The notes: generated by a model from the letters alone, not told the origin. Counted from the stretch's first letter, positions 36,801-48,718 are shown. The stretch is DNA of 64,000 nucleotides from Liquidambar formosana (GCA_039720395.1 CM077826.1:35988790-36052789), one strand, 5' to 3'. A program made the numbers and translations.

Positions 36801-39800
36801 TCCCCCTCAAAAAGATGCAAAAAGAAAAAGAAAAATAAAAAGTTATAATACTAATGCAATCATATTTTGAATTAGGATAAAAGGATAAAAATCAATCAAA
36901 GTTTGGCCTTTCTATACCAAATTCCTATCTCCACCCCCTTCTGTTTTTTTTTTCCCCCCCCAAATGAGAGGTATCTCACTTCATTAGGCCCAAACTAATC
37001 CCCCGGTGATGCATAGATCACCCGCAATCCCGTGCAATCGATAGTGAGAGAGTGAAGATTTAAACTCAGGATCTTCGATTCTTGAGCTACAATCCGTTGC
37101 CATTTGAGTCATACATTATGGGTTTGGCCAACATCTTAAGAAGATGGTATGCGATACTTGGTCGATTGGTTTTAGTGCAAGTTAGATCTAATATCAATAT
37201 GTCACCTAATTTAGGATCTTGAATTTAGAATAATTGATTTATTTATTTATTTATTTATGAGATAGCATTGTTCATAAAAAAATTGAGTAGATCATTATAA
37301 TAATGGTGGCGAAGTCCTTATAGTACATTAAATAACCTCCAATCCTAAAATGACCCACATCATCGTCGCGTTAGCATCATGGTTGACCCAAACTTCGCTA
37401 TCAGGGGTGTATCACGTATCAGTATGATAAATCTTGTTTTTATTTTTTATTTTATGTTTTTCCCCTTTTAATTCGCTTTCCATATATGTGCCCACCAATG
37501 CTCTGCAAATGGAAACAGCATTTAATCCATGACCTCTCTTATAAAAGAAGTGATTAAGCATATATCTACACGAAGAGGTTTCGTCATGTACATCCATACA
37601 GTGAATCACAGAAGAAAAAGTTCCATCAATATGTACATCTAAACAATAATATCATAGTACTATAGTAGGAACTATAAAGAAGTTCCATTATGTATATGTA
37701 TACTATAAATCAAGGCGTTTTTTCTTTTCTTCTTTCTCCTTTTTTTTTTTTGGGGGGTAAGATATCATAGTGTACGTATGATCAAATTTGTGATTTTTAA
37801 ATTATGAAATGAACGTTGATGACATTCTAGTTTATTGGCATTCTATTTACTTCTTGATTGAGTGGTGTCACATTCAAATTTATGGAAAAACATTGATACT
37901 GTTGGTAATAGGAGAATTAAGGGTAAAGATAGATTCTATTGATTGTCAAAGAGGAAAAAAAAAATTATGAAATGGGCAATGTTAAACAATAGATGATTGT
38001 GAACCTTTTGGGACGTGGATGGATCCTTGAAGAAGCCCTTTCATAATTGGCCATCTCCGAGGAGTTTCCCGCATTTTTTCAACACCGAGAAAGTGAGAGG
38101 AGTGCAAAAGGCTCCTTTGATCTAAAAAGTAATGATGTAAAACGTTAAAATTGTACGTAGGCACTCCACCAGCTGCAACCTTTAAATTTCCCCATCAAAG
38201 ATGGTTTTTCTGGGAAAATAAGGCAGGTAAATTTTAAAATTTTATTTTTTTTATACTCAGCCAAGCACAAGGTCGAATCTTACCCTCAAGAATTATATGA
38301 GCTTTGAAGAGATAGATGGTCCTTTCATAATAATTAGATTATGTACATATGATTCACCTAATTATTTAGTTAAAGGGCATGAGCCGGCCGCCTGCACATT
38401 ATTAGTCAGCTTTCATTTCATTAATTATCAAACCAAGGAAGTTAATATTTTCTCTTTCCGTGTCAAAATGAGCAAGCATTAATTATTCATTTTGGTCTTT
38501 AACATTAGGCAAGTGATGTAGTCATGAATCTCCAGTTGCCTACCATCTCCAATCTTTATATGACAAAATGGATGCATTATCATTGCATGGACCTGAAGGC
38601 ACTCTGGGGGCCCCATATATAACCTGAGCGTGCTAATCGCGGACCAATAGGAGATGAGATGCTGATCTCACTTTCTTTCTTGTCTCTTTTAATCACAAGC
38701 ATACATTTTTCTTTCTTTCTTTCTTTATTTTTTGTTTGCCCCAATCACAAGCATACTGTGAAGTAGTGTGAGTTAGGATTGTCTCATGTTATAGAGTAGG
38801 CGCTAATAGACTAGACATAAAAGAGGTCAATGTTTAGGTTGCGTTAAGATGAGCTATTTGAAATTTTTAGGGATGGGAAATTCAAAATGGCGACTTTTCC
38901 TAAATTTGGCTAAACAATTTTTCACATGAGAATTTGACTTTTAATTAATGATGGTGGTTTGTTGGGGGTGGTAATGGTGTTACATGGTGGTGGGGGCAGC
39001 GGCAGTGGTGGCGATAGTGATCATGCTGGGTGGTGATGTTAGACTCTGGCCGGTGATAGTGTTGAGTGGTGGTGAGAAATGGCAGCGTGGTGATGGGTGG
39101 TAAAGTGCATGGTGATAGCTAGGCACTAGTTTGCAACAACGGTGGTGGTGGTGGATTATGGGAGGTCGGGATGCTAGATGACAACGATTGGTGGTGGCCA
39201 ACGGTGGTAGTGGCAACATCGGTGGATCATAGTGTAGTCGTCATTTTTGAAATCCTTACTAGTATGGATTTGGCACGAAACTCTATCGATGTGAGATTTA
39301 AATGTGGAATTTGTGGTTTCTGAAGTCCTCCAAGATTTTCATACAGGTCAAGCCATTGCTAACACATGAAATACTCTCACCCCCATTAATTAAATCCCAT
39401 CAAATTTTGACTGTAAGCACCCCTATCTGCCTAAAATAGCCTTAATAATAAATCTGAAAATCTTTTTCCACCCTATCCCCCCCCCCACGCTAACCCGCCT
39501 CTCTCAAGCCCATTTCCCTTTGGATTTGCCCCTTTTCCTTTACCACAGCCGGTGGCTGGCAACGTCCTCATCCACAATTCACCGGAAACTGCCGCTGAAA
39601 TGAATAATTAAATAAATGAACAATTTTAAAATGAGATTTCTATAGTTAAATTGTTCAGCATACGAAAAACTGAAGTTAAACTCGAAAAAAACTATATAAA
39701 TACTTACCTTTTGGCTGCTAATAACATCTTTAATAATGCTTTCTCGTCCATTATTTAATATAACATGAAAAACACTAATTTTTTTATGTACATATGGATT

Positions 39801-40364
39801 TGGTGTCAAGATTATTAGGGTTTGTGAGAGCATCAAGTTTACAGATGATGTAATATTTTTAGAGTTCGGAGTGAAGTGGGGTAGGGATAGGAAAATTTTA
39901 TTTAGGTTTTTTAGTAGCATGTCTTTATTGGTAAATGTACATTTTGATATAAAGAATTTAACAAATTATTTTAATTAATGGGAGTTTAAAATATTTTATG
40001 TGGTGGTAATAGCTTGGCCCTTTTCATATATCCTGTTTTAGTCTCCAAACGGAGTAAATTACCTCTGTGGGATTTGAAATCCAAAATGATATCCTAACAC
40101 CAAATCTCACTCACAAATTCAATCCGTATCCAAATGAACCCTTAGGATATCATAACTTAACCCTTTTTAGGATTTGGGAATAAGTGAAAAATTCTTCTAC
40201 AATTTAGAAAAGAGTAATAATGATAATAAAATAGGGACGGACGTACTATTTCCACAACCCACTAAAAAAATTAATTAGTTTACCCAATATGCCCATAGCG
40301 TCCCCAGGTTTCTTTATTCTTTTGTTTTGATTCTCATCTCTCTCTCAAATCTTATCCCTTATTA

Positions 40365-40496
40365 GGGAGAATTTTAAATTGGTCAGGCTATGGGAAGATA
40401 AATTACACCTCAATACAAATTTCTACTTACTTCCTAATAAATGACTATTGTTTGTAATTATTTTTTTTGTAGCTCGACCAATCTAAAATTCCCCCT
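40365..40496. mobile_element. Small MITE, copy 2
   Basis: Its inverted ends, GGGAGAATTTTAAATTGGTC and the complement of GACCAATCTAAAATTCCCCC, match the element at 24266, including about 60 bp of shared left flank. It was probably duplicated with its flank rather than inserted independently. Confidence 0.6.
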
Positions 40497-40515
40497 TAGT
40501 ATTATTATTATTATT

Positions 40516-41061
40516 ATTATTATTTATTTTATTTTTTAAAAAATTTGAAGTTGAAAGAAAAAACTAGCCGCATCCCTTTGCTTGTAAATCATTACCTAGC
40601 CTTGGCGTTTGGTAATGGTTTCCTAGTAGCATCAGCCCTTAAAAATTTTGGATTTTAGTGAAATTCCTTTTGAAATTAGGGTTTCAGTTGGAAAAAAACA
40701 TTTTGTTTGCTAGTGAAATTCCTATTGAAAAAAAAGTTCCAATTGGACCCTCTCCTTGGTTGAGAGAAAACTATTAATTCCTTATTTCAGCCATATTACA
40801 CCTTTTATTTTTATATTACAACTTACATTAGAAACTGTCTGGGTGATCATTTGGGGTGATTGGTGTTTTCCGATTCGGGTGAATTGTATTTGCTTTATGT
40901 ATCTCATTTTCTTTAATTAATAAAGTTTTCTTTTGCTGATAAAAAATAATAATAATAATAATTCTCTCTTTATATCCCTTATGATAAGATACTTTCCTGT
41001 CCTTGTTTAATTTCAAGAGTAGGTGTCTGCGTTTTGGATCTAATTAATGAAGTATCTTATT

Positions 41062-41093
<32 letters not shown>

Positions 41094-43526
41094 GAGAGAG
41101 AGGAGGGTAAGTGGGCACACTAAGGTCTTTTCTTTTCGTGTTATCTTCAGCTTCATTGTCATTCATATTTTTTTATTTTTTATTTTGGGTTAAATCAAAT
41201 TTGAGAGAAAGATGAGGAAGAGTAGAATACAAGAAAGAGACAAGCAAGGAGGGAGAATAAAGCAAACATATATATGGAGACAAGGGGTAAATTGGGGAAA
41301 CTGTACAAATATTTCAGTGGGCCGGGGCTGTGGATGCAGCTATTCTGGCTGTGGAAATAGCCCCTCCCAAATAGTAGATCAATGAGTGTTTAGGCATGTG
41401 GGACTCACATGCAACGCTTACTTTCGTACAATAATCATCATTTGATCGCTTACTTTGGTACAATAATGATCATCCTAGGCCTTTTTTTTTTTTTTTTTTT
41501 TTTGGGCGGGTGAAAAATGGGTTAATTGATAATTAATTGATTGGCCAAAGTCTAGTTAATTAATCAGTAGTTGATCAATTATTTACTCAATCACCAAACT
41601 GAATGCCTGAGATAAGGTTAATTGCCATAGGTGGGAATTAGTGACAACATTTAGATCCCATGTGTTGCACGTTATAATGATTGTTGTTCATGCATGCTTT
41701 GCAGCTATTCACACTTTAATTTGCCAAACATTGGAATCCTTTTAAGCTTGGGCCACGGGCATGATTTCAATGTTTTTACATAGTGTTGCCTAATTTTAAC
41801 CACATAATTTTTTAAAATCATGTGTTCCCTACTTCCCTCATCATTTGTTAAAAAGTTGTGCACTTCAAAATTTCCTTTATCTTTAAACTTCTATGATTGC
41901 TCTCCTATTCTCAAAATTTGATCTGACATTATAACCTCCTAAATTTCTATCATTTGTTGTAAAGTTGTGCAGTTAAAAATTTCTGTCTTTTGATCGCCTT
42001 TTTCTTTTCTTTTTTTTTTTTTTTTTAGGTGATCGAATTTTTAACTACCTTGGTAAACGTACTGTGCCACATCAACTCTCACATAGATTGACCTAATAAA
42101 CTAGTTAGCCAACTTAGACAATTAATATATTCTGGCTGTATAGCTCATGAGTTAGATCAAAAACACATATAATATCTATTAATTTAAATTCAGAAAGAGG
42201 CAGTGTGATGTAATAAAAAATGAAGGACACATGAAATAGTTTCAAATGAAGGGCTGTTAACATGTAATTTTCCATGTCAATATAATAGAGCTCCAGATCT
42301 CCACTTCAGTTTTCCTGTGGAAACTGTGGAAACTATATATCGACCCACATGAAAGTTCACTTAAGAAGTGAAATGCACGTAGAGCCCTCATCTGCATAAA
42401 TATAATGTGCTAATAAGATGTATATAGATATGATCTAGCACCAAGCTGGCGTCGATCAGGATGAAATTAGGAACTAGCTCAATGTTTAGAATATTTTCGG
42501 TGTCCTTTGAGTGCGTATTAAGTCTTACAAGGCCTAAACGTACAGGACACACAGCGACTCACCGAATCGAAATGAGAATATGACATTGTACATGGTGAAA
42601 GAGTATTCTTTTTTTTTTTTTTTTCTTGCTAAGTTGGTGAAAGTATGGTCTAGTCAAAGTGCATCATAATGTGGCCAAGATAGCTACTTTCAACGATGTT
42701 ACGCGCTATGGAGTGGGCCTCTCACTAGCGGTGGCAATTATTTATTTGTATTTATTTAATATTTAGCGTTTGTTTGGTTCTTAGATTTTTTTTAAGCGAA
42801 ATAAATAAATAAATATATATATATATAAAAGAAATTATATTTTTCTTTATTTGATTGCAATGAAAAATTAAAAGAGAAGAAGATAATTAAAATAATCTTT
42901 ACTTGATATAATTTTATATTTTTTTTCCTTCTAATTTTTTTCCTTTCTTATCTTTTTTCTTGGTAGAATCAGGAAACTGAATAGAGGGTTAATGTTATCT
43001 TAATTCCATCCAATAGTCTTCTCCTAGATAGGATTGTGTAACATACCCATGATCAATTGTGGTTTCTATTAGTTTTTTTACCTTTGGTTAATCAAAGTCT
43101 TTCTTTAATTAGTACCCTATGGAAAGGGGAAAAAAACAAAAAGAAAAAAAAAAAAGGGAAAAAGGAAAGAATGTGCTGCGCGCCTCACGAGTCACGACCA
43201 AGTGATAGGTTCACATCCTGTGGAGTCCCAAAAGTAAAATGTGAAGTGTAGCTCGGATTGCGACCATGGCATCTGCCATAAATGTATATAGCACGCTGGA
43301 CCACTGAATAGGGACCCACACATGACACAACCTACCATCATTACACCATAAGAATAAAGAGTTGCCGACGATAGATTAGCATGCTGGCCCCCGTCTTTTC
43401 TTGTGGAATGGTTCATGTTTGCCTACTCGCCCGCGCCGCCGCTATACTTAGGTGTTTGAATTTGGGAGTATTGCATCTTTAATGTTGTACTAAGAGGTGG
43501 GCTAAAAAATAGGAATAATTCATCTT
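40516..43526. other. Intergenic, no gene recognised
   Basis: AT-rich, with poly(T) tracts (about 41484, 42010, 42609) and the (GA)n run at 41062. No coding or structured element was identified. Confidence 0.5.
41062..41103. repeat. (GA)n microsatellite
   Basis: About 42 bp of GA dinucleotides with a single C interruption. Confidence 0.9.
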
Positions 43527-43626
43527 TTTGATATATTTGGCACATCCTTGATATAAAATAATATAATATTGTGTCATTTGTACTATCGGAACACGTTATG
43601 TCAAATTATAACATTTGATACTATAA

Positions 43627-44250
43627 GAGTATCTCCAGCTGTGAATTATAATCTGTGCTATTGTTATATTATAACATTTAACACAAGTTGGACTACTCTA
43701 ATGGTGTGCTAAAAACCTGTATTAAAAATAGGAATAGCTCACCTTTGTACCCAAATATAAAGGGTGAGCTATTACTAGATTTGCCATGTTAGCTCTCCCT
43801 CTATTTCTCAACAACCAAACACACCAACAACTGTGAAAAATACAATATTTCTTTTCCAAAATTTTCTCAATAACCAAACAATCCGTAAATAAATATAATA
43901 TTTTCAAAAATAATATTGAAATCTTATATTAAAAAAAAAAGAAAAAAAAAAAAAGGTCACACATGGGCAAATCTAGTTAGCATCATAACTAGATTTTAAA
44001 ATAAAAGAAAAAAATTGCATACGAACAAATTTAGTTAGCATTATAATTTTGTGGTTAGAACAATGGAGGTTGGAAGATGATAGTTAATAGTTTATAAAAA
44101 ATGAAGGGAATAGAAGTTGTGGTAAGAAATAGATGTCATTTGTACCATTAGACCACCTTGTGCCAAATTATAGCATTTGACACTTGTAACATGTACTAAT
44201 TAAAATAATAATAGTACAGATAATTTAGCTCACATCACTGGAGATGCTCT
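43627..44250. mobile_element. hAT-like MITE with about 100-bp inverted ends
   Basis: The left end GAGTATCTCCAGCTGTGA pairs with the right end TCACTGGAGATGCTC. Complementarity continues through the TGTGCTATTGTTATATTATA and ACACAAGTTGG regions. An extra right-end copy lies at about 44252-44310 and an extra left-type segment at about 43530-43625, as if ends were duplicated or one element landed in another. Confidence 0.55.
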
Positions 44251-44310
44251 AACATGTGCTAAAATAATAATAGTACAAGTAATATAGCTCACAACATTGG
44301 AGGTGCTCTA

Positions 44311-46374
44311 TGCAAAATACATGGAAACTTGAGAACAACTAGATTGGATGGGAATGAATCCATTAATTAATAAAGCGGTGAGCAAGTGAACTCATTAATA
44401 AGCCGGATGGCGAGTAACGGCAATTTCAATTATCGTGTTTAGCCAATCAATGATTCTAGGGAAGCAGTTCATCTATATATGGTTGCTTAGCCAATGATTC
44501 TAGCAATTTTTTTTTTCTTCTCATTTTTCTTTTTCATTTTCGATTCTTCAATTGAGAAACATTAATATGAAATTTTGCTTTAATTAGTGAATCAATACTA
44601 TGATGAATACGGCTGTCCATAAGGATTTTTAATCCAAGCGTGATTGTTATGACGGCTTTATCATTCTATTTGAATGGCATCTCAATTCTTAAGTGTTAAT
44701 TGCTTAACAAACTGACGTATTATTGCCTAGCAACTTGTAAATTGCTAAAATGCCAATCAATTTTTACAAATTGACCCATTAGGCCTTTCATAATGCAATA
44801 TATATGGTCCTGATCGAGAGAACTCATAAAAGAAGGTTTCAGGGCCAATATATGCAACTCACAACAATGTGATTCTCTCTATATCTGTAATTCTGAATTA
44901 TTATTTTCCATGATTGCATGTGGGATGTTGATACTGTAATTTGAAATTATATGAAAATTGATTTTTAACATAAAGAGAATATTCAATTGAGATTTATACA
45001 ATTATATATATTACAGAGTATAATAAAAAGTGAAGATAGTTGGTAAAGACAGAAACGTGGTTTAAGTCATAGGAAAAATAATATTTCACTCATCTTTTGA
45101 TATCCATCTTTACTATTTGATCATCTTATATATTAAAAGTGTATAGATAAAAACAATCATATGCTACCACATTTAGATGATGAAGTGAAAAAAAATGAAT
45201 AAAATAAATAGGTGAAATAACATTAGGTGACCAAGCCATGAAATTCGTTCCTTCTTTACTACTTGGAGGTCCCCAACTCTACCTATTTACCTAGATCTTT
45301 TATGTTGGCATCTTGGTCCTTCAATCAAACTGTGGGTCCTTTTCGACGTGGCAAGATCTGGGCGGGATTCTGAACCGCCAATGTTTGGAGAGCATCTAGG
45401 CCCAGTGATCGTGGAGTTCGATATGCTCCCCTGGAGTCGAGATCCAGAGGAAAATAAGGGCATTCTAGTAAGGGCATTACAGTAACTTTAAGTGAACATT
45501 ACAAAGCATGTTTCCGTACCTGTTAGGCATCCATAATTCGCTGCTCCTCTGCGGTCCAAAATCTTCGAACCACAACCAACTTTCAAAAGAGAGGGAGAAA
45601 GGTAGTTTTAGAAGGAAGCAGCCAGAAATGGGAAGGGCAGGTGAATGGATTCATGGTGACATAAATTTATTTTTTAAAAGCTTCCAGATGGCAAAGGTAA
45701 AAAAAGGTGGAATCATCTTTCATTGTCACCACCACATCACATATTTTGTAAAATGCAATACTGCTGAAGGCAATGACAGAATGACAGGGTCCCCTGGATC
45801 GACGCACATAAACCAAAACCCCACAATTAAATTCAGATATCTTTTCCAGTGTCTTTAAAATTTTACTCTATATTAGAGATCCTTCACGTTGATGGAATAA
45901 GTGGGGACCTTATATTCATTCATTCATTTATTCGTATACATCTTAGAAAACAATATAATTATAAATATTACGTCCATATATGTATATGGGGAGTGATCAA
46001 CGTACTTACATATGGTGTAAAATTTTTACTCTTATACTCGTCAATATCTTTTTATAAAAATCATATTTTGCTTAAATCCACCGTTGAATGATATAATTTT
46101 CTTATATACTATAATGCATGTCAAATATCAAGTTGAACGGATAACAGAAAGCATTTGATATGTAAACTTGTATTTCTTTAATAAATAATACTATGATTTA
46201 GGACACTTAATAGATAACATAACTCATAATCTTCAATTAACTTAAAATTTAACATGTAAGATGTGCATAAGTAGAGTATGTAATCTAACGATTGAATTGA
46301 TGATATATTATTTTGCCAAAAGATATTGAAGAGTGTTAGCCTAAAAAGTCTTTTATCGAGTATAAACGGATTCC
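44311..46374. other. Distal upstream region of MYB2, no gene recognised
   Basis: No open frame with recognisable similarity. The 116-codon frame at 45508-45858 has no family features and is judged to be chance. Confidence 0.5.

Positions 46375-46400
<26 letters not shown>
46375..46400. repeat. (TA)n microsatellite, left of the MYB2 promoter hairpin
   Basis: Pure TA run directly upstream of the hairpin element. Confidence 0.9.
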
Positions 46401-46406
<6 letters not shown>

Positions 46407-46415
46407 TAGAGGACT

Positions 46416-46555
46416 GATCATGTGCGGGATATATCGGACTTATCTTGTTCGAATCACAGCCGTCCGTAGGATAACACGTGCGCATTCGCGCGCGCGCGCG
46501 TTGCTCACGGACGGCTGTGATCATACGGGATATCCCGGATATCCCGCACATGATC
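46416..46555. mobile_element. Hairpin element with a (CG)7 core in the MYB2 promoter
   Basis: GATCATGTGCGGGATAT at 46416-46432 is complemented at 46539-46555. ATCACAGCCGTCCGT at 46453-46467 is perfectly complemented at 46507-46521. The loop holds a (CG)7 tract at 46487-46500. TA-rich microsatellites lie on both sides. The element ends 213 bp upstream of the MYB2 start codon, so it lies in the proximal promoter or 5' UTR. Confidence 0.72.
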
Positions 46556-46557
46556 AA

Positions 46558-46560
<3 letters not shown>

Positions 46561-46588
<28 letters not shown>

Positions 46589-46601
46589 GATAGATAGATA
46601 T
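46561..46601. repeat. (TA)n then (GATA)n microsatellite, right of the MYB2 promoter hairpin
   Basis: TA dinucleotides to about 46588, followed by GATA repeats, between the hairpin and the MYB2 start codon. Confidence 0.9.
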
Positions 46602-46720
46602 TCACACGCGCATACAACCACCTTAGATAGATATAAGAGTCCCTCACTCTTTCTCAGCTACCAAGGGAATCAACGTGTCTTAATTGTTAGGAACTAGAAG
46701 AATCTCACCACTTCACTCCG

Positions 46721-46747
46721 GAGAGAGAGAGAGAGAGAGAGAGAGAG
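46721..46747 (+). repeat. (GA)n tract in the presumed MYB2 5' UTR
   Basis: The GA run ends 21 bp before the start codon. GA/CT tracts near plant transcription starts are common and can bind BPC/GAGA-type factors; any role here is inference. Confidence 0.8.
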
Positions 46748-46768
46748 GGTGCTTTGAGGAGGGAGTAG

Positions 46769-48020
46769 ATGGGAAGAAGCCCTTGTTGCTCCAAGGAGGG
46801 CTTGAATAGAGGAGCATGGACTGCTACAGAAGACAAAATCCTGACAGACTACGTTAAAACCCATGGTGAAGGGAAGTGGAGAAACCTTCCCAAAAAAGCA
46901 GGTGAGATAGCTAGCTTTAATTTGTAAATCGATCAAGAAAGTGTTTTATGTTTGGTGGTCACAAGTATATACGTACATAAAGACATTGTGGAATTTGCAT
47001 GAGGCCAGGTAGCTAGCTTTCAGATTTGCATCTGATTCCGTTATAAACTATTTTTTTGAATTTTTTTGAATTTTTTTTTTTCTGTTTTTGTTTTTGTTTT
47101 TGTTTTTAATGGCTCATGCATGCAGGTCTTATGAGATGTGGCAAGAGTTGCAGGCTACGTTGGCTGAATTATCTTAGACCTGATATCAAGAGAGGAAACA
47201 TAACCCGTGATGAAGAGGAACTCATTGTCAGGCTTCACAGGCTCCTGGGAAACAGGTCCTTTTTCTCTTTTCTTTTCTTCTTTCCTGTTTCCTTTTGTTT
47301 TGTTTAGAGTTCCACTCACAATGAAGGATATTTTTCAATAATTAATATTGACATGAGGCATGATTGTCGATAACTGATGTCACATTTGCATTGCCTTTAA
47401 TAATATTAGGCATGATTGTCGATACCTGATGTCACATCTGCATTGCCTTTAATAATATTAATAATACTAATACCTTAAAATTGGCCAATAACAAATATAT
47501 AAGAAACATAAATACATACAACTTAGCCTATTAATTAATGGAATCCCCTACATTATATGGTTTTTGTAGGTGGTCTCTGATCGCTGGACGTCTTCCAGGG
47601 CGAACGGACAATGAAATCAAGAATTATTGGAACACCAAGATTGGAAAGAAAATGCAAGCTCAGAAAAGCTCCGCTTTGAATCATAACCCATCGAACCAAT
47701 CGGAAGAGAATTCAAAGCCGGCAACCCACCGGTCTGTTGACCTAGCACCACCAGAAACTGATCAACTTGGCACTAAGCCAGTGGTAGGACCGTCGACTGT
47801 ACAAGACTTGGCCGACAGCAAGGTGGATGGACCGGAATCATGGCCGTTGACATCCATGATGGATCTTGAGATGGATGAACAGTTCCTATCCGAGTTCCTC
47901 TACGGCGACTTCTCTCAATTATGTGATTTTGATCATGGATTGCAAGGAGATAATAACACTAGCACAAGTCACGGAAGCCACTCATCTCCTAAATTCCAAT
48001 CAGACACTCTTGTTCTCTGA
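46769..48020 (+). CDS. R2R3-MYB transcription factor 2, TT2-like (subgroup 5), C-terminus possibly frameshifted
   Basis: Exons 46769-46901 (133 nt), 47126-47255 (130 nt) and 47570-48020 (451 nt) join into 237 codons plus stop; introns are 224 and 314 bp with GT..AG ends. The protein begins [17 protein letters not shown], the usual start of TT2/MYBPA-type MYBs, followed by complete R2 and R3 repeats with the bHLH-contact signature and DNEI. Members of this subgroup activate proanthocyanidin genes (such as ANR and LAR) with a bHLH and a WD40 partner; that role is inferred here. One substitution stands out at the exon 1-2 junction, GLMRCGK where GLKRCGK is usual. The frame ends in SDTLVL at 48020, but an overlapping frame stays open to 48093 and encodes a MASFLDSQMDWL tail resembling that of gene 1, so a 1-nt indel near 48010 is suspected. 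A possible poly(A) signal, AATAAA, lies at 48095-48100. Confidence 0.9.
47357..47460. repeat. 52-bp tandem duplication in MYB2 intron 2
   Basis: GGCATGATTGTCGATAACTG starts at 47357 and recurs with few changes at 47409. The duplication lies wholly inside the intron and leaves both splice sites intact. Confidence 0.85.
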
Positions 48021-48093
48021 AGACACCATGCATGACTCCAATATTCTTCAATCAATGGCCTCTTTTCTTGATTCCCAAATGGATTGGTTATGA
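48011..48093 (+). pseudogene. Probable out-of-frame remnant of the MYB2 C-terminus
   Basis: Just before the stop at 48018-48020, the reading frame one base later continues for about 27 codons to a stop at 48091-48093 and ends QSMASFLDSQMDWL. Gene 1 ends [16 protein letters not shown], so the ASFL plus acidic/Trp tail is shared between the two paralogues. This suggests a one-base insertion (or two-base loss) in the CTCTTGTTCTC stretch at about 48007-48017. A sequencing error or a true short allele are both possible. Confidence 0.55.
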
Positions 48094-48094
48094 G

Positions 48095-48100
48095 AATAAA
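48095..48100 (+). promoter_or_regulatory. Candidate polyadenylation signal of MYB2
   Basis: AATAAA lies immediately after the second-frame stop codon and 75 bp after the first stop. It is the nearest canonical signal, but plant poly(A) signals are loose, so this is only a candidate. Confidence 0.35.
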
Positions 48101-48430
48101 AAATAATTAGTCGATCAGCCCACTACATATAGCATGTACAATATATAAAATTCAAATCTACTTGCAATAAGATGGTCAGTTAAAATTTCCTCATTAGATG
48201 CCCTTAGCGTAAAAATATTCTGTGGAGTATATTCTTTGTATTTGAGCTTGTCTTATGCTCATGGTCGCCACTGGTGGCCACATGATGGGTCAAAATATTA
48301 TTCTTCCCCTAGCTGCCTAGCATATATCACAGACAAAGGGCATTGTAGACATTATATATAGCCCACTCTCTGCCATTTTATTTTATCGGAGCATGATGTT
48401 ATTTATGATATGCATGTGCCGATAAAATTC

Positions 48431-48677
48431 ATTATGACCAATCGATTGTGACACTTGTGAAAATCACCCTCGATCTAACAATGTTATGATTTTCCATGAC
48501 AATAATGAATGTTATATTTATATATGAATGCTACCCATTCTCTTCGATTCTTTCATTATGACCAATCGATTGTGACAGTTGTGAAAATCACCCTCGATCC
48601 AACGATGTTATGATTTTCCATGACAATAATGAATGTTATATTTATATATGATGCCACCCATTCTCTTCGATTCTTTC
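48431..48677. repeat. 124-bp tandem duplication downstream of MYB2
   Basis: ATTATGACCAATCGATTGTG begins at 48431 and again at 48555. The two copies differ by a few substitutions and one small indel, and the second runs into a (TA)n tract. Confidence 0.85.
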
Positions 48678-48678
48678 A

Positions 48679-48714
<36 letters not shown>

Positions 48715-48718
<4 letters not shown>

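Larger units (their letters stand above)
35739..40515. repeat. Segmental duplication, copy 2, with about 3.3 kb of extra sequence
   Basis: 35739-37023 and 40303-40515 match copy 1 collinearly. The intervening 37024-40302 has no counterpart there, so it was either inserted here or deleted from copy 1. The copy begins directly after an LTR-type end, TGTCTACA, at 35731-35738. The extra stretch has no recognisable gene. It holds an imperfect GGT-rich segment (38945-39230) and AT-rich DNA. Confidence 0.7.

Noticed and set aside
45508..45858. 116-codon open frame upstream of MYB2
   Set aside because: No signal peptide, domain or recognisable motif; judged to be a chance frame.
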